Assembly: GCA_963855995.1 (NCBI GenBank)
Contig: OY979716.1
Coordinates: 52,828,158-52,892,157 of the forward strand
Reading direction: 5' to 3'
Source of the DNA: Muricea muricata
Taxonomy: Eukaryota; Cnidaria; Anthozoa; Malacalcyonacea; Plexauridae
Length of the DNA stretch: 64,000 bases
Part shown: piece after piece, positions 19,418 through 28,554 of the stretch
Position numbering within the stretch: position 1 is the stretch's first letter
How the letters are laid out: each line of letters begins with the position of its first letter
Made by a program: the position numbers and the translations under genes
Notes under the pieces: model-generated
What the model was told of the DNA's origin: nothing
The model's input: only the letters and a program-made list of their open reading frames with translations
Databases searched by the model: none

Positions 19418-20215
19418 TTATAATTTCAATAACCTTTTAAACGAAAAATACGTTTCATCCGTAAAATTCATCGTCTTTTGATTATCGAGTTCGAACACGA
19501 AATAGATGGAATTGCCAAGAATGTGGTCGGAACTCTGCGATTTTAAAGATTGCAAAACAAACTCGTACGTCTTTCCATCTTCACAATCAAACGAAATAGA
19601 AATTTCTTGTCCGTAAATACGCGTACCGAGATTTAAAAACGATCCTTTAATATGTACTCTTTTACCTGTAGCTCTATGAAAATATCCACCCTGTGCATCG
19701 TTTTGAGTTACCTTATTCTCTAAACTCCAACTCCAATACTTGTATTTCGTCCACGCTTTAAAGCCAGATCCACCGCAATCACCCCATAACATGATGTTGT
19801 ACCCCCTCGCTTCTGTTAAAACAATATCCATTTTGTAACCGTAAATACCGTCCACAAGTTTTGGTGTTACGTCGAAATTAATTTGATAACTGTCGCCGAC
19901 TTTGGAAAAATCTAAAATATCGGGACTACGACCGTTAAAAGGTGTATCCACCATTTCGTTGATGTGTGTTACCGTATACGTGTTAGGTTTCCCTTTAAAT
20001 GTTAAGATATTTACGAAAACAAAATAATGCATGTCGGCATATGCTTTCGTAACAGGTTCGCCTGAACTTCGTGGAAAAGGTAAATTCAAAATACGGTTAT
20101 TATTCATATCGATGTCTGCATCTTTAACGACATACCGAGATTCCGTATAATCCTTCAACACGGCAGCTCTACCGTGCGACGGTGTAGGATTTAATCCTGT
20201 GGTTATCCATGCCAA
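19418..20215 (-). CDS. Fibre-like protein with phage-type trimer-lead motif
   Basis: 265 residues, intact. Residues about 32-62 contain the motif 'DADIDMNNNRILNLPFP...EPVTKAYAD'. It matches the D-M-x-x-N-R-I-x-x-L ... T-K-x-Y-A/V-D segment common in phage tail-fibre proteins, where it precedes a trimeric shaft. The same motif occurs in the adjacent collagen-like gene, three times in all across the pair. The remaining 190 residues are beta-rich and aromatic (YKYWSWSLENKV, GQEISISFDCEDG), fitting a receptor-binding head. It overlaps the collagen-like frame by 47 bases, so the two may once have been one gene, now frameshifted near 20190. Confidence 0.6.
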   Translation of the reverse strand: MAWITTGLNPTPSHGRAAVLKDYTESRYVVKDADIDMNNNRILNLPFPRSSGEPVTKAYADMHYFVFVNILTFKGKPNTYTVTHINEMVDTPFNGRSPDILDFSKVGDSYQINFDVTPKLVDGIYGYKMDIVLTEARGYNIMLWGDCGGSGFKAWTKYKYWSWSLENKVTQNDAQGGYFHRATGKRVHIKGSFLNLGTRIYGQEISISFDCEDGKTYEFVLQSLKSQSSDHILGNSIYFVFELDNQKTMNFTDETYFSFKRLLKL

Positions 20216-20729
20216 TATTATCTTGCATGGTAAACCCGCCGCGAATTAGGTAAACCCTGTTCGCATATTGTTTTGTAACGGGTTCGTTTGCTAACGTAGG
20301 ATCGGGAAGATTGGTAATTTTGTTATTGTTCGTATTAATATCTTCCTGCATCGTAAACCCCGTATCGGATAATCCGCCGGAACCAGGGTCGCCTTTATCA
20401 CCCTTCGCGCCACGTGGACCCTGTGGTCCAGTATTACCCTGATTGCCTTTTAAACCATGCGGACCCTGGTCACCCCTATTGCCTTTTGGGCCTGGACTGC
20501 CAGGTGAACCTTGTGGTTCCGTGGCTCCTCGTGGACCCCGGTTGCCTTTATCTCCTTTCGGCCCGCGCGTACCGCCACTACCTCCAGAGTAATGTGTATC
20601 GGCATACTGTTTAGTGACAGGTTCAGAATCGGTACCCGGTGGTAGAAGACCTATAATCCTATTACCAGACATATCTAAATCCTCTTCTATGGTACTCAAA
20701 CCAGATGAATATCCAAATAACAACGACAT
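20169..20729 (-). CDS. Collagen-like fibre protein
   Basis: 186 residues. The N-terminal 45 residues hold one 'DMSGNRIIGLLPPG...TKQYAD' motif. Residues about 50-120 are Gly-X-Y triplets (GPKGDKGNRG, GSPGSPGPKG...), with one imperfect triplet 'GATEPQG', then two more copies of the 'NRI/NKI..LP...TKQYA' motif. Collagen-type triplets between trimer-lead motifs indicate an elongated homotrimeric fibre. It is placed upstream of the second fibre gene on the minus strand and starts at 20729 in AATAAAATG context. Collagen-like fibres are known in giant viruses and phages. A surface-fibre role is inference. Confidence 0.65.
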   Translation of the reverse strand: MSLLFGYSSGLSTIEEDLDMSGNRIIGLLPPGTDSEPVTKQYADTHYSGGSGGTRGPKGDKGNRGPRGATEPQGSPGSPGPKGNRGDQGPHGLKGNQGNTGPQGPRGAKGDKGDPGSGGLSDTGFTMQEDINTNNNKITNLPDPTLANEPVTKQYANRVYLIRGGFTMQDNIGMDNHRIKSYTVAR

Positions 20730-20771
20730 TTTATTTTATCAACAAAAAAACCACATGTATATATAAACAAA

Positions 20772-20993
20772 ATGGGTAGAAGTGGTGATATATATCAACG
20801 TTTGGACAAATTGGAAGATGAATTAGAGATGGAAAAGAGTTATAGGAGATGTAGGAGCAAAAGTATTTCTGACATAGAAAACAATGTTGGTTGGATTATG
20901 ATTGCATTAAAAGCAGCAGCAACTGTTTACTATGCACGTGCTTTTGCGGTTTGGTGGATTAAAAGTTTAAGAGAAGAAGTAGAAGAAGACTAA
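20772..20993 (+). CDS. Small protein with one hydrophobic helix
   Basis: 73 residues: a charged helical N-terminal half with Arg/Glu pairs (residues 1-38), a hydrophobic segment (VGWIMIALKAAATVYYARAFAVWW) at 39-62, and a Glu-rich tail. Divergent from the collagen-like gene and convergent with the gene at 21050-21519. Single-span membrane protein by composition; family unknown. Confidence 0.5.
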   Translation: MGRSGDIYQRLDKLEDELEMEKSYRRCRSKSISDIENNVGWIMIALKAAATVYYARAFAVWWIKSLREEVEED

Positions 20994-20996
20994 ATA

Positions 20997-21024
20997 AATT
21001 CCTAACCTACATAGGTTAGGAATT
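20997..21024. terminator. Gene-end stem-loop between convergent genes
   Basis: AATTCCTAACCTA (20997-21009) and TAGGTTAGGAATT (21012-21024) form a perfect 13-bp stem with a two-base loop. It lies four bases after the plus-strand stop and before the minus-strand gene end. Confidence 0.6.
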
Positions 21025-21049
21025 GATATATTTTTTTGTAACGTTAAAG

Positions 21050-21519
21050 TTACCTTTCCCTGTCCACCGCCCGAACGTGCTCGCGGACGTGTTCCTTCAC
21101 CAACGCCTCGTATACTTTTAACTGCAAGCTCGTCTTGTCACCGTTTAACAAAATATTTCCAAAACGGCTTTGACGTCGCTAAACCTATCCTCGTACTCCG
21201 CAGGATCGATTTCGTCGGCACTCTCGTACAATTTCGTAGTCGCTTTAAATTTGGGATAAACGGTATTGTCTTTGTAAAATACCCTTTTCGTTAAAGGTTT
21301 GCTCAAATGAGTTTCGCATTCGCCGATAATATTTTGAAGACTTGCCGTTGTCGCGTCGTCTAATTTCAACGTCGTCTCAAACCTCTTGTCTTTTTTCACG
21401 CCAAACAAAAAACATTTGCCGGTTTTCACGAATACTTGTTTACACTCGCTCGTCTTGATAGGAATCATTTCCATTCCACCGACGTTCAATGATTTCACAA
21501 CTTCGAATTTAAGACTCAT
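21050..21519 (-). pseudogene. Polinton protein of unknown function, frameshifted near its end
   Basis: The main frame (21519-21145, 124 residues) begins MSLKFEVVKSLNVGG. It is alternately beta and helical, with 'MIPIKTSECKQVFVKTGKCF' and 'CETHLSKPLTKRVFYKDN'. It stops at 21145, but another frame continues without interruption from about 21150 to a stop at 21050 with a charged helix (LKVYEALVKEHVREHVRAVD). A one-base shift near 21150 is the likely cause. No motif identifies it. Confidence 0.45.
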
Positions 21520-21549
21520 TATCCTTTATTACTACACTAATTTTTTTCC

Positions 21550-22532
21550 CTAATGACCAAATTTGCATTTGCTCCCGTACTTGCACTCTTTTCCAAACTT
21601 GCATTTTATGGTCTGTTGAAGCAAACGGTCTTTTGTTTTCCCAGGGTGTAGTCTCGTGCACGTTTTATTTCCAACGTTGGTTATTTCTCCGTTTTGGTGG
21701 TACTTTACGTTCCTGCAGTTTTTTCCAAATTTGCAAACGTTGGTGGTGGTTGGTTTTAAATCTAATTTTACGACGGTCCTTTGCTGTTTCTTCTTCCACG
21801 GTTTGGGTTTTGTGGTGCTCGGATAGTCGGGTTTGTAAAGTTCGTGGGCAGCAAAAATAATACCATTTTCGTTGGTAGTAGTAATAATTTGCTTTACAGA
21901 CTCAATAGTGGTGCTTTCTTCTTTTTTTCGTTTTTTCGAACTCGTGTTGGCGGATTTCTTCTGCAGCCTTTTTTGCTTTCTTGTTGTCGGACCGACGTTT
22001 TGCACGGCGTGCAGCTGCAATTTCGTCGTAGTTGGTTTCTTTTACGAGACGGCGTTTTCCGTGCTTTCGGTTATTTGCAAACGGGTTGTTTGTACTACGC
22101 TCTTTTTAGCAGCAGCAAGTTTACAGTTTTCTTCCAAAAGTGCTTCGAAAATGAAAAGTTCTTTTTCCATTTCGTGCTCGAATACGGGAATTGCATGTTT
22201 GCAAAGATTTTCCTCGTTTGCCTTGCGTTTTTTTTCGGCGTTGTTGCGGATATCGAAAATAGTTTGAGCAGCTTCTGCAAATGTTTGTTTAGCACCCTTT
22301 TTTAAGTCCGAAAGTTTATCGGTCCACCGTTGCGACATAGTTTCGTAGTTTTGTTCGCACTTCTTTTCCTCTCCAAACGGAACGCAACGATTGCAATTGC
22401 ATGTTTGTATTGCCAATTGAATTGGTACGGGAACGACCGGTGTTGTTTGCATTGGTAGCAGTATTCTTCTTCCAGGTATTTGTTCATTGTATATTCTTCT
22501 TGTTCAATAATTACTTTTTGGTTAAACATCAT
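21550..22532 (-). pseudogene. CCCH zinc-finger, basic nuclear-type protein of the Polinton, broken
   Basis: Reading on the minus strand starts at 22532, changes frame near 22440, continues to an in-frame TAA at 22042-22044, and then in the same frame to 21550. The N-terminus has a CxxC pair and a Cys cluster (CNCNRC). The middle is a charged helix, then a basic stretch (KQKRLQKKSANTSSKKRKK) typical of nuclear targeting. The C-terminus has two CCCH zinc fingers. The last is C-x5-C-x5-C-x3-H (CKFGKECKYGSKCKFGH), and the one before it has a long spacer. CCCH fingers usually bind RNA. It is the last gene before the repeat-rich right flank. Confidence 0.6.
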
Positions 22533-22607
22533 TTTTACACTTATACAGTTTTTTCCGTTTATAAATTTTTATTTCTCGATTTTTTTTTTTACAAAAACTT
22601 TTTTTTG

Positions 22608-22790
22608 GTGGCAGCCATCTTGGATTTTAGAAAAAAAATTTTTGATGACGTCAGCATTTTTAAAAAAAAGAAGCGCGGCAGCCATCTTGGATTTTGAAAA
22701 CATTTTTTGATAATGACGTCAGCAAAAAATGGGAAGGGACGCCATCTTGGATTTTGGAATTTTTTTTTGTTAATGTCAGCAAAAAATGAT
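22608..22790. repeat. Three imperfect 60-70 base tandem repeats with CCATCTTGG and TGACGTCA
   Basis: The unit begins GGCAGCCATCTTGGATTTT or similar (22610, 22678, 22740) and ends near TGACGTCAGCA (22646, 22712; degenerate at 22773). CCATCTTGG is the reverse of an AAGATGG core like that bound by YY1, and TGACGTCA is a CRE. It lies just outside the last Polinton gene, so it may be part of that element's terminal region or a separate repeat. Confidence 0.5.
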
Positions 22791-23249
22791 ATATGTATAG
22801 CATCCATTTTTTGGTATACATAACCACAAATGCAACCACGAAATTAGTGGGAATTTCCGCTGACCTAATTTGAAAATTTAGACGTTGATCTATAAAAAAT
22901 AAACTGAATGCGAACATTTTTAGACCACAGTCGCTACCTATGCTTTGCTAAATGATAATCCTAAAAATTCGTGAGCCAGAAAACCCAAGATAAAGCACCG
23001 CGACATAACAAAGTATTGAGGCAATGACATTGTACTTATTATTTGAATAGCACGTACCAGCGATAAGGATTAGAATTTATTAAACAGCTGAACTAAACGG
23101 CTTGAAATGATAATTGTCATGGTTATATATACGAAAAACTGGTATACTAAGATACAGTAGAAGTAAAACATACATATTAATTTACTCTTCTTAACTAATA
23201 AGTCATGGGAGAAAACAGATGATAAGAACAAATTCACCCCATACAATAC
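22791..23249. other. Non-coding stretch, nothing recognised
   Basis: About 460 bases of AT-rich DNA with no credible coding frame. The last part contains a degenerate fragment of the following minisatellite (near 23110-23140). Confidence 0.4.
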
Positions 23250-25975
23250 AAATTGAAGGTATCAATACAAATTAAGCTACACCTGCATTATAAGACCAAG
23301 TATAGATATTAAAATTGATCATTTTTTCATCATGGTTACATATACAGGACTTCTGTATGTTTCGTACCGCCAAGTACCGTGAAGGTATCAATACGAAACT
23401 ACACCACCACTACAACACTAAGTGTACATCTTGAAATTAGTCATTTTTTATCATGGTTATATATACCGGATTTCCGCATGTTTTGTATTCCCACGTACAG
23501 TGAAGGTATCAATACGAAACTACACCTGGACTATAAGAGCAAGTGTACATCTTGAAATTGGTCATTTTTTTATCATGGTTATATATACCGGGTTTCCGTA
23601 TGTTTTGTATTTCCATGTACAGTGAAGGTTTCAATACGAAACTATAACTGTATTGCCCTTTTCTGCTTGTGTCGCCACAAGCAGTTGTACTTCAGTTGGT
23701 CCTCTACTTTCTTGGGGACTGTATACTCTCTTATCGACTCATCACGCAGTCAATTCCTTTTATAAATTTATTAATATAATACCATTTACACAATCACAAT
23801 CTATTTGCTTGACTCGCACATATCTACCCACATCAAGTCATGTCTCATCTATCTGGTCTCGCAATCAATGCTCTATTGTCTGAGCGTAAAATGACGTAGT
23901 GCAGTCTAATAGGTATCAGATTACACCAATCAATTAATCTGTAACATATGATATTTAATTACATGGATTTATGCGACAAACTGCACTATAAGACCAAGTG
24001 TACATCTTGAAATTGATCATTTTTTTACCATGGTTATATATACCGGATTTCCGTATAGTTTGTATTTCCATGTACAGTGAAGGTATCAATACGAAACTGT
24101 ACCTGCACTATAAGACCAAGTGTACATCTTAAAATTGATCATTTTTTACCATGGTTATATATACCGGATTTCCGTATATTTTGTAGTTCCATCTACTGTG
24201 AAGGTATCAATACGAAACTACACCTGGACTTAAGAGCAAGTATAGATACTCATATTGATAATTTTTTATCATGGTTATATATACAGGATTTCCGTATGTT
24301 TTGTATTCCCACGTACAGTGAAGGTATCAATACGAAACTGCACCTGTACTGTAAAACCAAGTGTACATCTTGAAATTGATCATTTTTTTATCATGGTGAA
24401 ATACACCGATTTCCGTATGTTTTGTATTCCCACGTGCAGTGAAGGTATCAATACGAAACTACACCTGGGGCTGGTTGTATAAAAAAGTGATTAAAGTTAA
24501 CAATGATCAGTGGAAACGTCAGCCAATCAAAACAACGTATTTTGTGCTTAATCACTATTTAACTACAAAACAGTGATCAAAAAGCGATTAAGAGTTTTAT
24601 ACAACCGGCCCCTGGACTATAAGAGCAAGAGTACATCTTGAAATTGATCATTTTTTATCATGGTTATATATACCGGATTTCCGTATCTTTTGTATTTCCA
24701 TGTACAGTGAAGATATCAATACGAAACTACACCTGTACTATAAGACCAAGTGTACATCTTGAAATTGATCATTTTTTATCATGGTTATATATACCGGATT
24801 TCCGTATCTTTTGTATTTCCATGGAAAGTGAAGGTATCAATACGAAACTACACCAGCACTATATGACCAAGTGTAGCTACATGTTGAAATCGATCATTTA
24901 TTTATCATGGTTATATATACCGGATTTCCGTATGTTTTGTATTAACATGTACGGTGAAGGTATCAATACGAAACTACATTTGGACTATAAGAGCAAGTGC
25001 ACATCTTGAAATTGGTCATTTTTTATCATGGTTATATATACCGGATTTCCGTAAGTTTTGTATTCCCACGTACAGTGAAGGTATCAATACGAAACTATAC
25101 TTGCAAAACAAGACCAAGTGTACATGTTGAAATTGATCATTTTTTGTCATGGTTATATATACCGGATTTCCGTATCTTTTGTATTTCCATGTACAGTGAA
25201 GATATCAACACGAAACTACACCTGCACTGTAAGACCAAGTGTACATCTTGAAATTGATCATTTTTTATCATGGTTATATATACCGGATTTCCGTATCTTT
25301 TGTATTTCCATGTACAGTGAAGATATTAATACAAAACTACACCTGGACTATAAGAGCAAGAGTACATCTTGAAATTGATCATTTTTTTTATCATGGTTAT
25401 ATATACCGGATTTCCGTATCTTTTGTATTTCCATGTACAGTGAAGGTATCAATACGAAACTATACCTGCACTATAAGACCAAGTGCACATCTTGAAATTG
25501 ATAATTTTTTAGCATGGTTATATATACCGGATTTCCGTATATTTTGTAGTTCCATGTACAGTGAAGGTATCAATACGAAACTACACCAGCACTATATGAC
25601 CAAGTGTAGCTAGCTACATGTTGAAATTGATCATTTTTTTATCATGGTTATATTTATACCGGATTTCCGTATGTTTTGTATTTCCATGTACAGTGAAGGT
25701 ATTAATACGAAACTACACCTGGACTGTAAGAGCAAGAGTACATCTTGAAATTGATCATTTTTTTATCATGGTTATATATACCGGATTTCCGTATCTTTTG
25801 TATTTCCATGTACAGTGAAGGTATCAATACGAAACTACACCAGCACTATATGACCAAGTGTAGCTACATGTTGAAATTGATCATTTTTTTATCATGGTTA
25901 TATATACCGGATTTCCGTATGTTTTGTATTAACATATACAGTGAAGATATCAATACGAAACTACACCAGCACTAC
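23250..25975 (+). repeat. 121-bp minisatellite, about 18 copies
   Basis: A unit of about 121 bases recurs. Each has 'gaaattgatcattttt' then 'atcatggttatatatacc', 'ggatttccgtat', 'gtacagtgaaggtatcaa' and 'tacgaaactacacc'. The clearest steps are 24997, 25118, 25239 and 25360. Three diagnostic versions of the variable segment alternate: ctgcactataagaccaag, ctggactataagagcaag, and cagcactatatgaccaag with a duplicated tagc. Two insertions interrupt it, at about 23648-23985 (unidentified) and 24468-24611 (MITE). Because 121 is not a multiple of three, all frames show overlapping spurious ORFs. The right edge meets the transposon at 25976. Confidence 0.85.
24468..24611. mobile_element. 144-bp Harbinger-like MITE in the minisatellite
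   Basis: TIRs GGGCTGGTTGTATAAAA (24468) and its inverse TTTTATACAACCGGCCC (ending 24611) differ by one base. CTG is duplicated at 24465-24467 and 24612-24614. Neighbouring minisatellite units give the empty site (acacctggactat). A three-base duplication and GGGC...TTGTATAAAA ends fit PIF/Harbinger MITEs. Confidence 0.8.
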
Positions 25976-26210
25976 TATGGTTGCCAGATTGTTGCAATAT
26001 TCAATAGCTGTATTATATATTCAATAAATGAAATATATATTCAAATCAATATATTTCCAAATATATATTCCATATATTTCTAAATATATATTCAATATAG
26101 TTCTAAATATATATTCAATATAGTCCTAAATATATATTCAATGTAGTTGTAAATATATATTCAATTCAATGCATTTTCAAATATATATTCAATAAATTCT
26201 GCACTCTAGT
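25976..26210 (+). repeat. Left TIR of the 8.9-kb transposon
   Basis: Begins TATGGTTGCC and contains repeated 'aaatatatattcaatatag' units. It is the inverse of 34615-34885 with small length differences in the subrepeat array. Confidence 0.8.
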
Positions 26211-26260
26211 ATGTCAGCGGAATGAAACTAGATAGCAATACTTTATGTACACTTAACAAC

Positions 26261-27748
26261 ATGGCGGACGAAAGGCAAGAAGCTGAAACTTGGGAAAATG
26301 TTTTTGAGACAATGGAGTCTTTTCTAAACGACCTGGAGATGCAATCAACTAACGCAAATTTAACATACCACGAAGCTGCTCTGCTACTGAATAGGCTAGA
26401 GACAGCTGTAAACATTTTGCGATCCTTAACAGACCTCTGTGGCGTGGGCAGTCCTGCTGAGCCGTTGAATGATGTGCCAATGTATCAGCATGAAGATACA
26501 GAGCGTGTTTACAATCTCTCGATTGTACTAGAGTTATGTGAACTGTTCAACCAAATTCACGTTTTCTGGGCAAATAAAGTTGTAGAAATGCAGCGTAATA
26601 CAATAACGTTACCAGATTTTGGTGCACGGGAAACAAGTCAGACGGGAAATGTTGGTCGTCCTTCGTTTGTGTTGCCTAAAGCAATTATAGAGAATCTACG
26701 TGCTAGTGGATTTTATACTTGGAAAGAGATCGCTCGTATGCTTCAGGTGTTACGGTGGACAATTTATAGGAGAGTACGAGAGTATGGGCTAGAAAATCTT
26801 GGCAGATTTACCAAAATTCCCGATGACGAATTAGACTTTTTAATGCGCGATTATATTTCTTGGCACGGTAACACAACAGGCGAATCTTATATCATTGGTT
26901 ACATGAGGTCTCTTAATTTGAAAATACAAAGAGACAGAATTAGAGAATCGCTTACACGTGTCGACCCCAGGAATACAGCAATGCGGTGGACTAGTGTTAT
27001 AACACGTAGAGTTTACAGCCTCCCTGGCCCAAACTCATTGTGGCATATGGATGGACACCATTCTCTCATTCGATGGAAATTTGTTGTACACGGTTGTGTG
27101 GATGGATTTTCCAGACGCACAATGTACATTTTTGCTGCAGACAACAACTATGCTTCAACAGTTGCAACAGTATTCCGTAGCGCCGCTGAAGAGTTCGGTT
27201 GGCCTTCCCGTGTCCGAGGTGATCATGGCGGTGAAAACAACGACGTTGCTGCCTTAATGATAGCTATGAGAGGAGAAAATAGAGGAAGTTTCATTGCTGG
27301 TTTTTCTACACGAAATCAACGTATTGAGCGCCTTTGGAGGGAAGTGTTTAGATGCACCACATTCCTATTTTATTGTATATTTTACGCATTAGAGGATGCT
27401 GGATATTTACATTTAGATAATGAAGTACACATGTATATTCTGCACTATGTATTTCTTCCAAAGATAAACTTTGCATTGCAAGAATTTGCAGGAGCATTTA
27501 ACTTACGTCCAATGCGTACCGAGCATAATTGGAGCCCAAACAAAATATGGAGCACCGGAATGATAAACCCAAATAATGATATGCAAACAGCTGTGAGAGA
27601 TCCGGTGGTGCATGATATGGAGCCAGACAACATAGAGCTATTTGGTATAGACCACGATGGACCTATACCACCTGAAGAATCTTCTGAAATTGTAGTAGAA
27701 CCTCCAACCTGCCCGATATTGCAAGAACAGTTAGTTACATTGCAATAA
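26261..27748 (+). CDS. Integrase-like (DDE) transposase, intact
   Basis: Uninterrupted frame. I prefer the ATG at 26261 ([15 protein letters not shown]) over 26222, because it has the better context and 26222 lies at the TIR edge. Length is about 495 residues. Residues about 140-200 contain a helix-turn-helix-like region ([18 protein letters not shown], then [10 protein letters not shown]). The catalytic core shows Asp in '[15 protein letters not shown]', Asp in '[14 protein letters not shown]' and Glu in '[13 protein letters not shown]', a D-D-E triad of the integrase (rve) fold. This protein family is widespread as a repeat gene in animals. It would cut and join the element ends. It is one of the few undamaged genes here, while the accompanying HECT gene is broken. 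Confidence 0.8.
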   Translation: MADERQEAETWENVFETMESFLNDLEMQSTNANLTYHEAALLLNRLETAVNILRSLTDLCGVGSPAEPLNDVPMYQHEDTERVYNLSIVLELCELFNQIHVFWANKVVEMQRNTITLPDFGARETSQTGNVGRPSFVLPKAIIENLRASGFYTWKEIARMLQVLRWTIYRRVREYGLENLGRFTKIPDDELDFLMRDYISWHGNTTGESYIIGYMRSLNLKIQRDRIRESLTRVDPRNTAMRWTSVITRRVYSLPGPNSLWHMDGHHSLIRWKFVVHGCVDGFSRRTMYIFAADNNYASTVATVFRSAAEEFGWPSRVRGDHGGENNDVAALMIAMRGENRGSFIAGFSTRNQRIERLWREVFRCTTFLFYCIFYALEDAGYLHLDNEVHMYILHYVFLPKINFALQEFAGAFNLRPMRTEHNWSPNKIWSTGMINPNNDMQTAVRDPVVHDMEPDNIELFGIDHDGPIPPEESSEIVVEPPTCPILQEQLVTLQ

Positions 27749-28554
27749 CGTGTGGACCCATTAAGAACATCAGATGTTTTTGGCATAGATCTCTACTTAG
27801 AAGGTATTTCTGCAATACATGGTCAAGATGGCATATAATCATTAATCAACACAGTGAACTGTAGTTTATGTAAATATCAAACGTCTTATGCAAAACTTGA
27901 CAAAATTGTAATGTTCAAACAAATTGTACTTGAAAACTTTTAACTTAAAAATAACCTATTCAAGTTTGAGTAAGATCTCTTGCAACTTTAACTAGCCACT
28001 ACATACAATGCTGTCGAAACTAGAAAAACTCTGCAATGCTTGCAGTCATTTTATATGTACAACAATAACAGTAACAATGTATACTGGACATTTTATGCAA
28101 GGTCTATATCGATGCTTCCATATTCCTTGCTAATATTTTTATCAGAATAACAATAACGAACACAGAAAGCCTATTAGATCGACCCACCACAGGTCTCTTG
28201 TTTAAATTGTGTGGAGCACTGAACATTTAAGAAATTTGGGAGCAAGTGGCTCGTGTCGCTTACAAGTATGCCATAGTAAACACCATATTGTAAGATATAC
28301 TATAAACTCAATGAGATTCAGTGGTTTGAATGGGAAGTTTTAGTATGGATTTGAATGCAAACAAAATTAGCGATGAAATTGACATAATGAAGTTGGTTTT
28401 TGTGCTAGAATACATGAGATTTGAATACTTGTAGGTGATTTGATTTCTCAATACCACTCCACACAATGTATTCTTCTTCCTATGTTTGTCTACCTACTCT
28501 CACCCAATCCAGTCTGCCTACTTGCATCCAATCTGTTAGGTAATAAAAGATATG
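27749..28554. other. Non-coding interval inside the transposon
   Basis: About 800 bases between the transposase stop and the 3' end of the HECT gene. Only short frames with no motif. Probably the 3' untranslated regions of both genes. Confidence 0.5.

Larger units (their letters stand above)
2641..22560. mobile_element. Decayed Maverick/Polinton-type element, nested insertions inside
   Basis: A run of compact, mostly intron-less genes on both strands forms the gene set of an integrating virus-like element. It has a DDE integrase with a C-terminal chromodomain, a capsid-like protein, a Walker-type packaging ATPase, collagen-like and tail-fibre-like proteins, coiled-coil and membrane-anchored small proteins, and a CCCH zinc-finger protein. 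Integrase plus capsid plus ATPase is the diagnostic Maverick/Polinton combination. I found no family-B DNA polymerase and no adenain-like protease, and no terminal inverted repeats, so the ends given are the outermost element-type genes rather than true termini. An LTR element (4667-9583) and a LINE (about 12637-17160) interrupt it. Most larger genes contain frameshifts or stops, so this copy is an old, inactive genomic remnant. Confidence 0.75.

Noticed and set aside
21633-22305. Phe/Cys/Ser-rich plus-strand frames opposite the CCCH gene
   Set aside because: They are antisense shadows of the Lys/Glu/Gln-rich minus-strand coding sequence.
23250-25975. CRISPR-like array
   Set aside because: Units are directly tandem with no unique spacers, and the repeat is too long. 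The DNA is eukaryotic.
23422-26083. Chain of overlapping 60-124 residue frames in the minisatellite
   Set aside because: Same peptide blocks recur because the 121-base DNA unit repeats. The frames shift from unit to unit and have no independent start signals.
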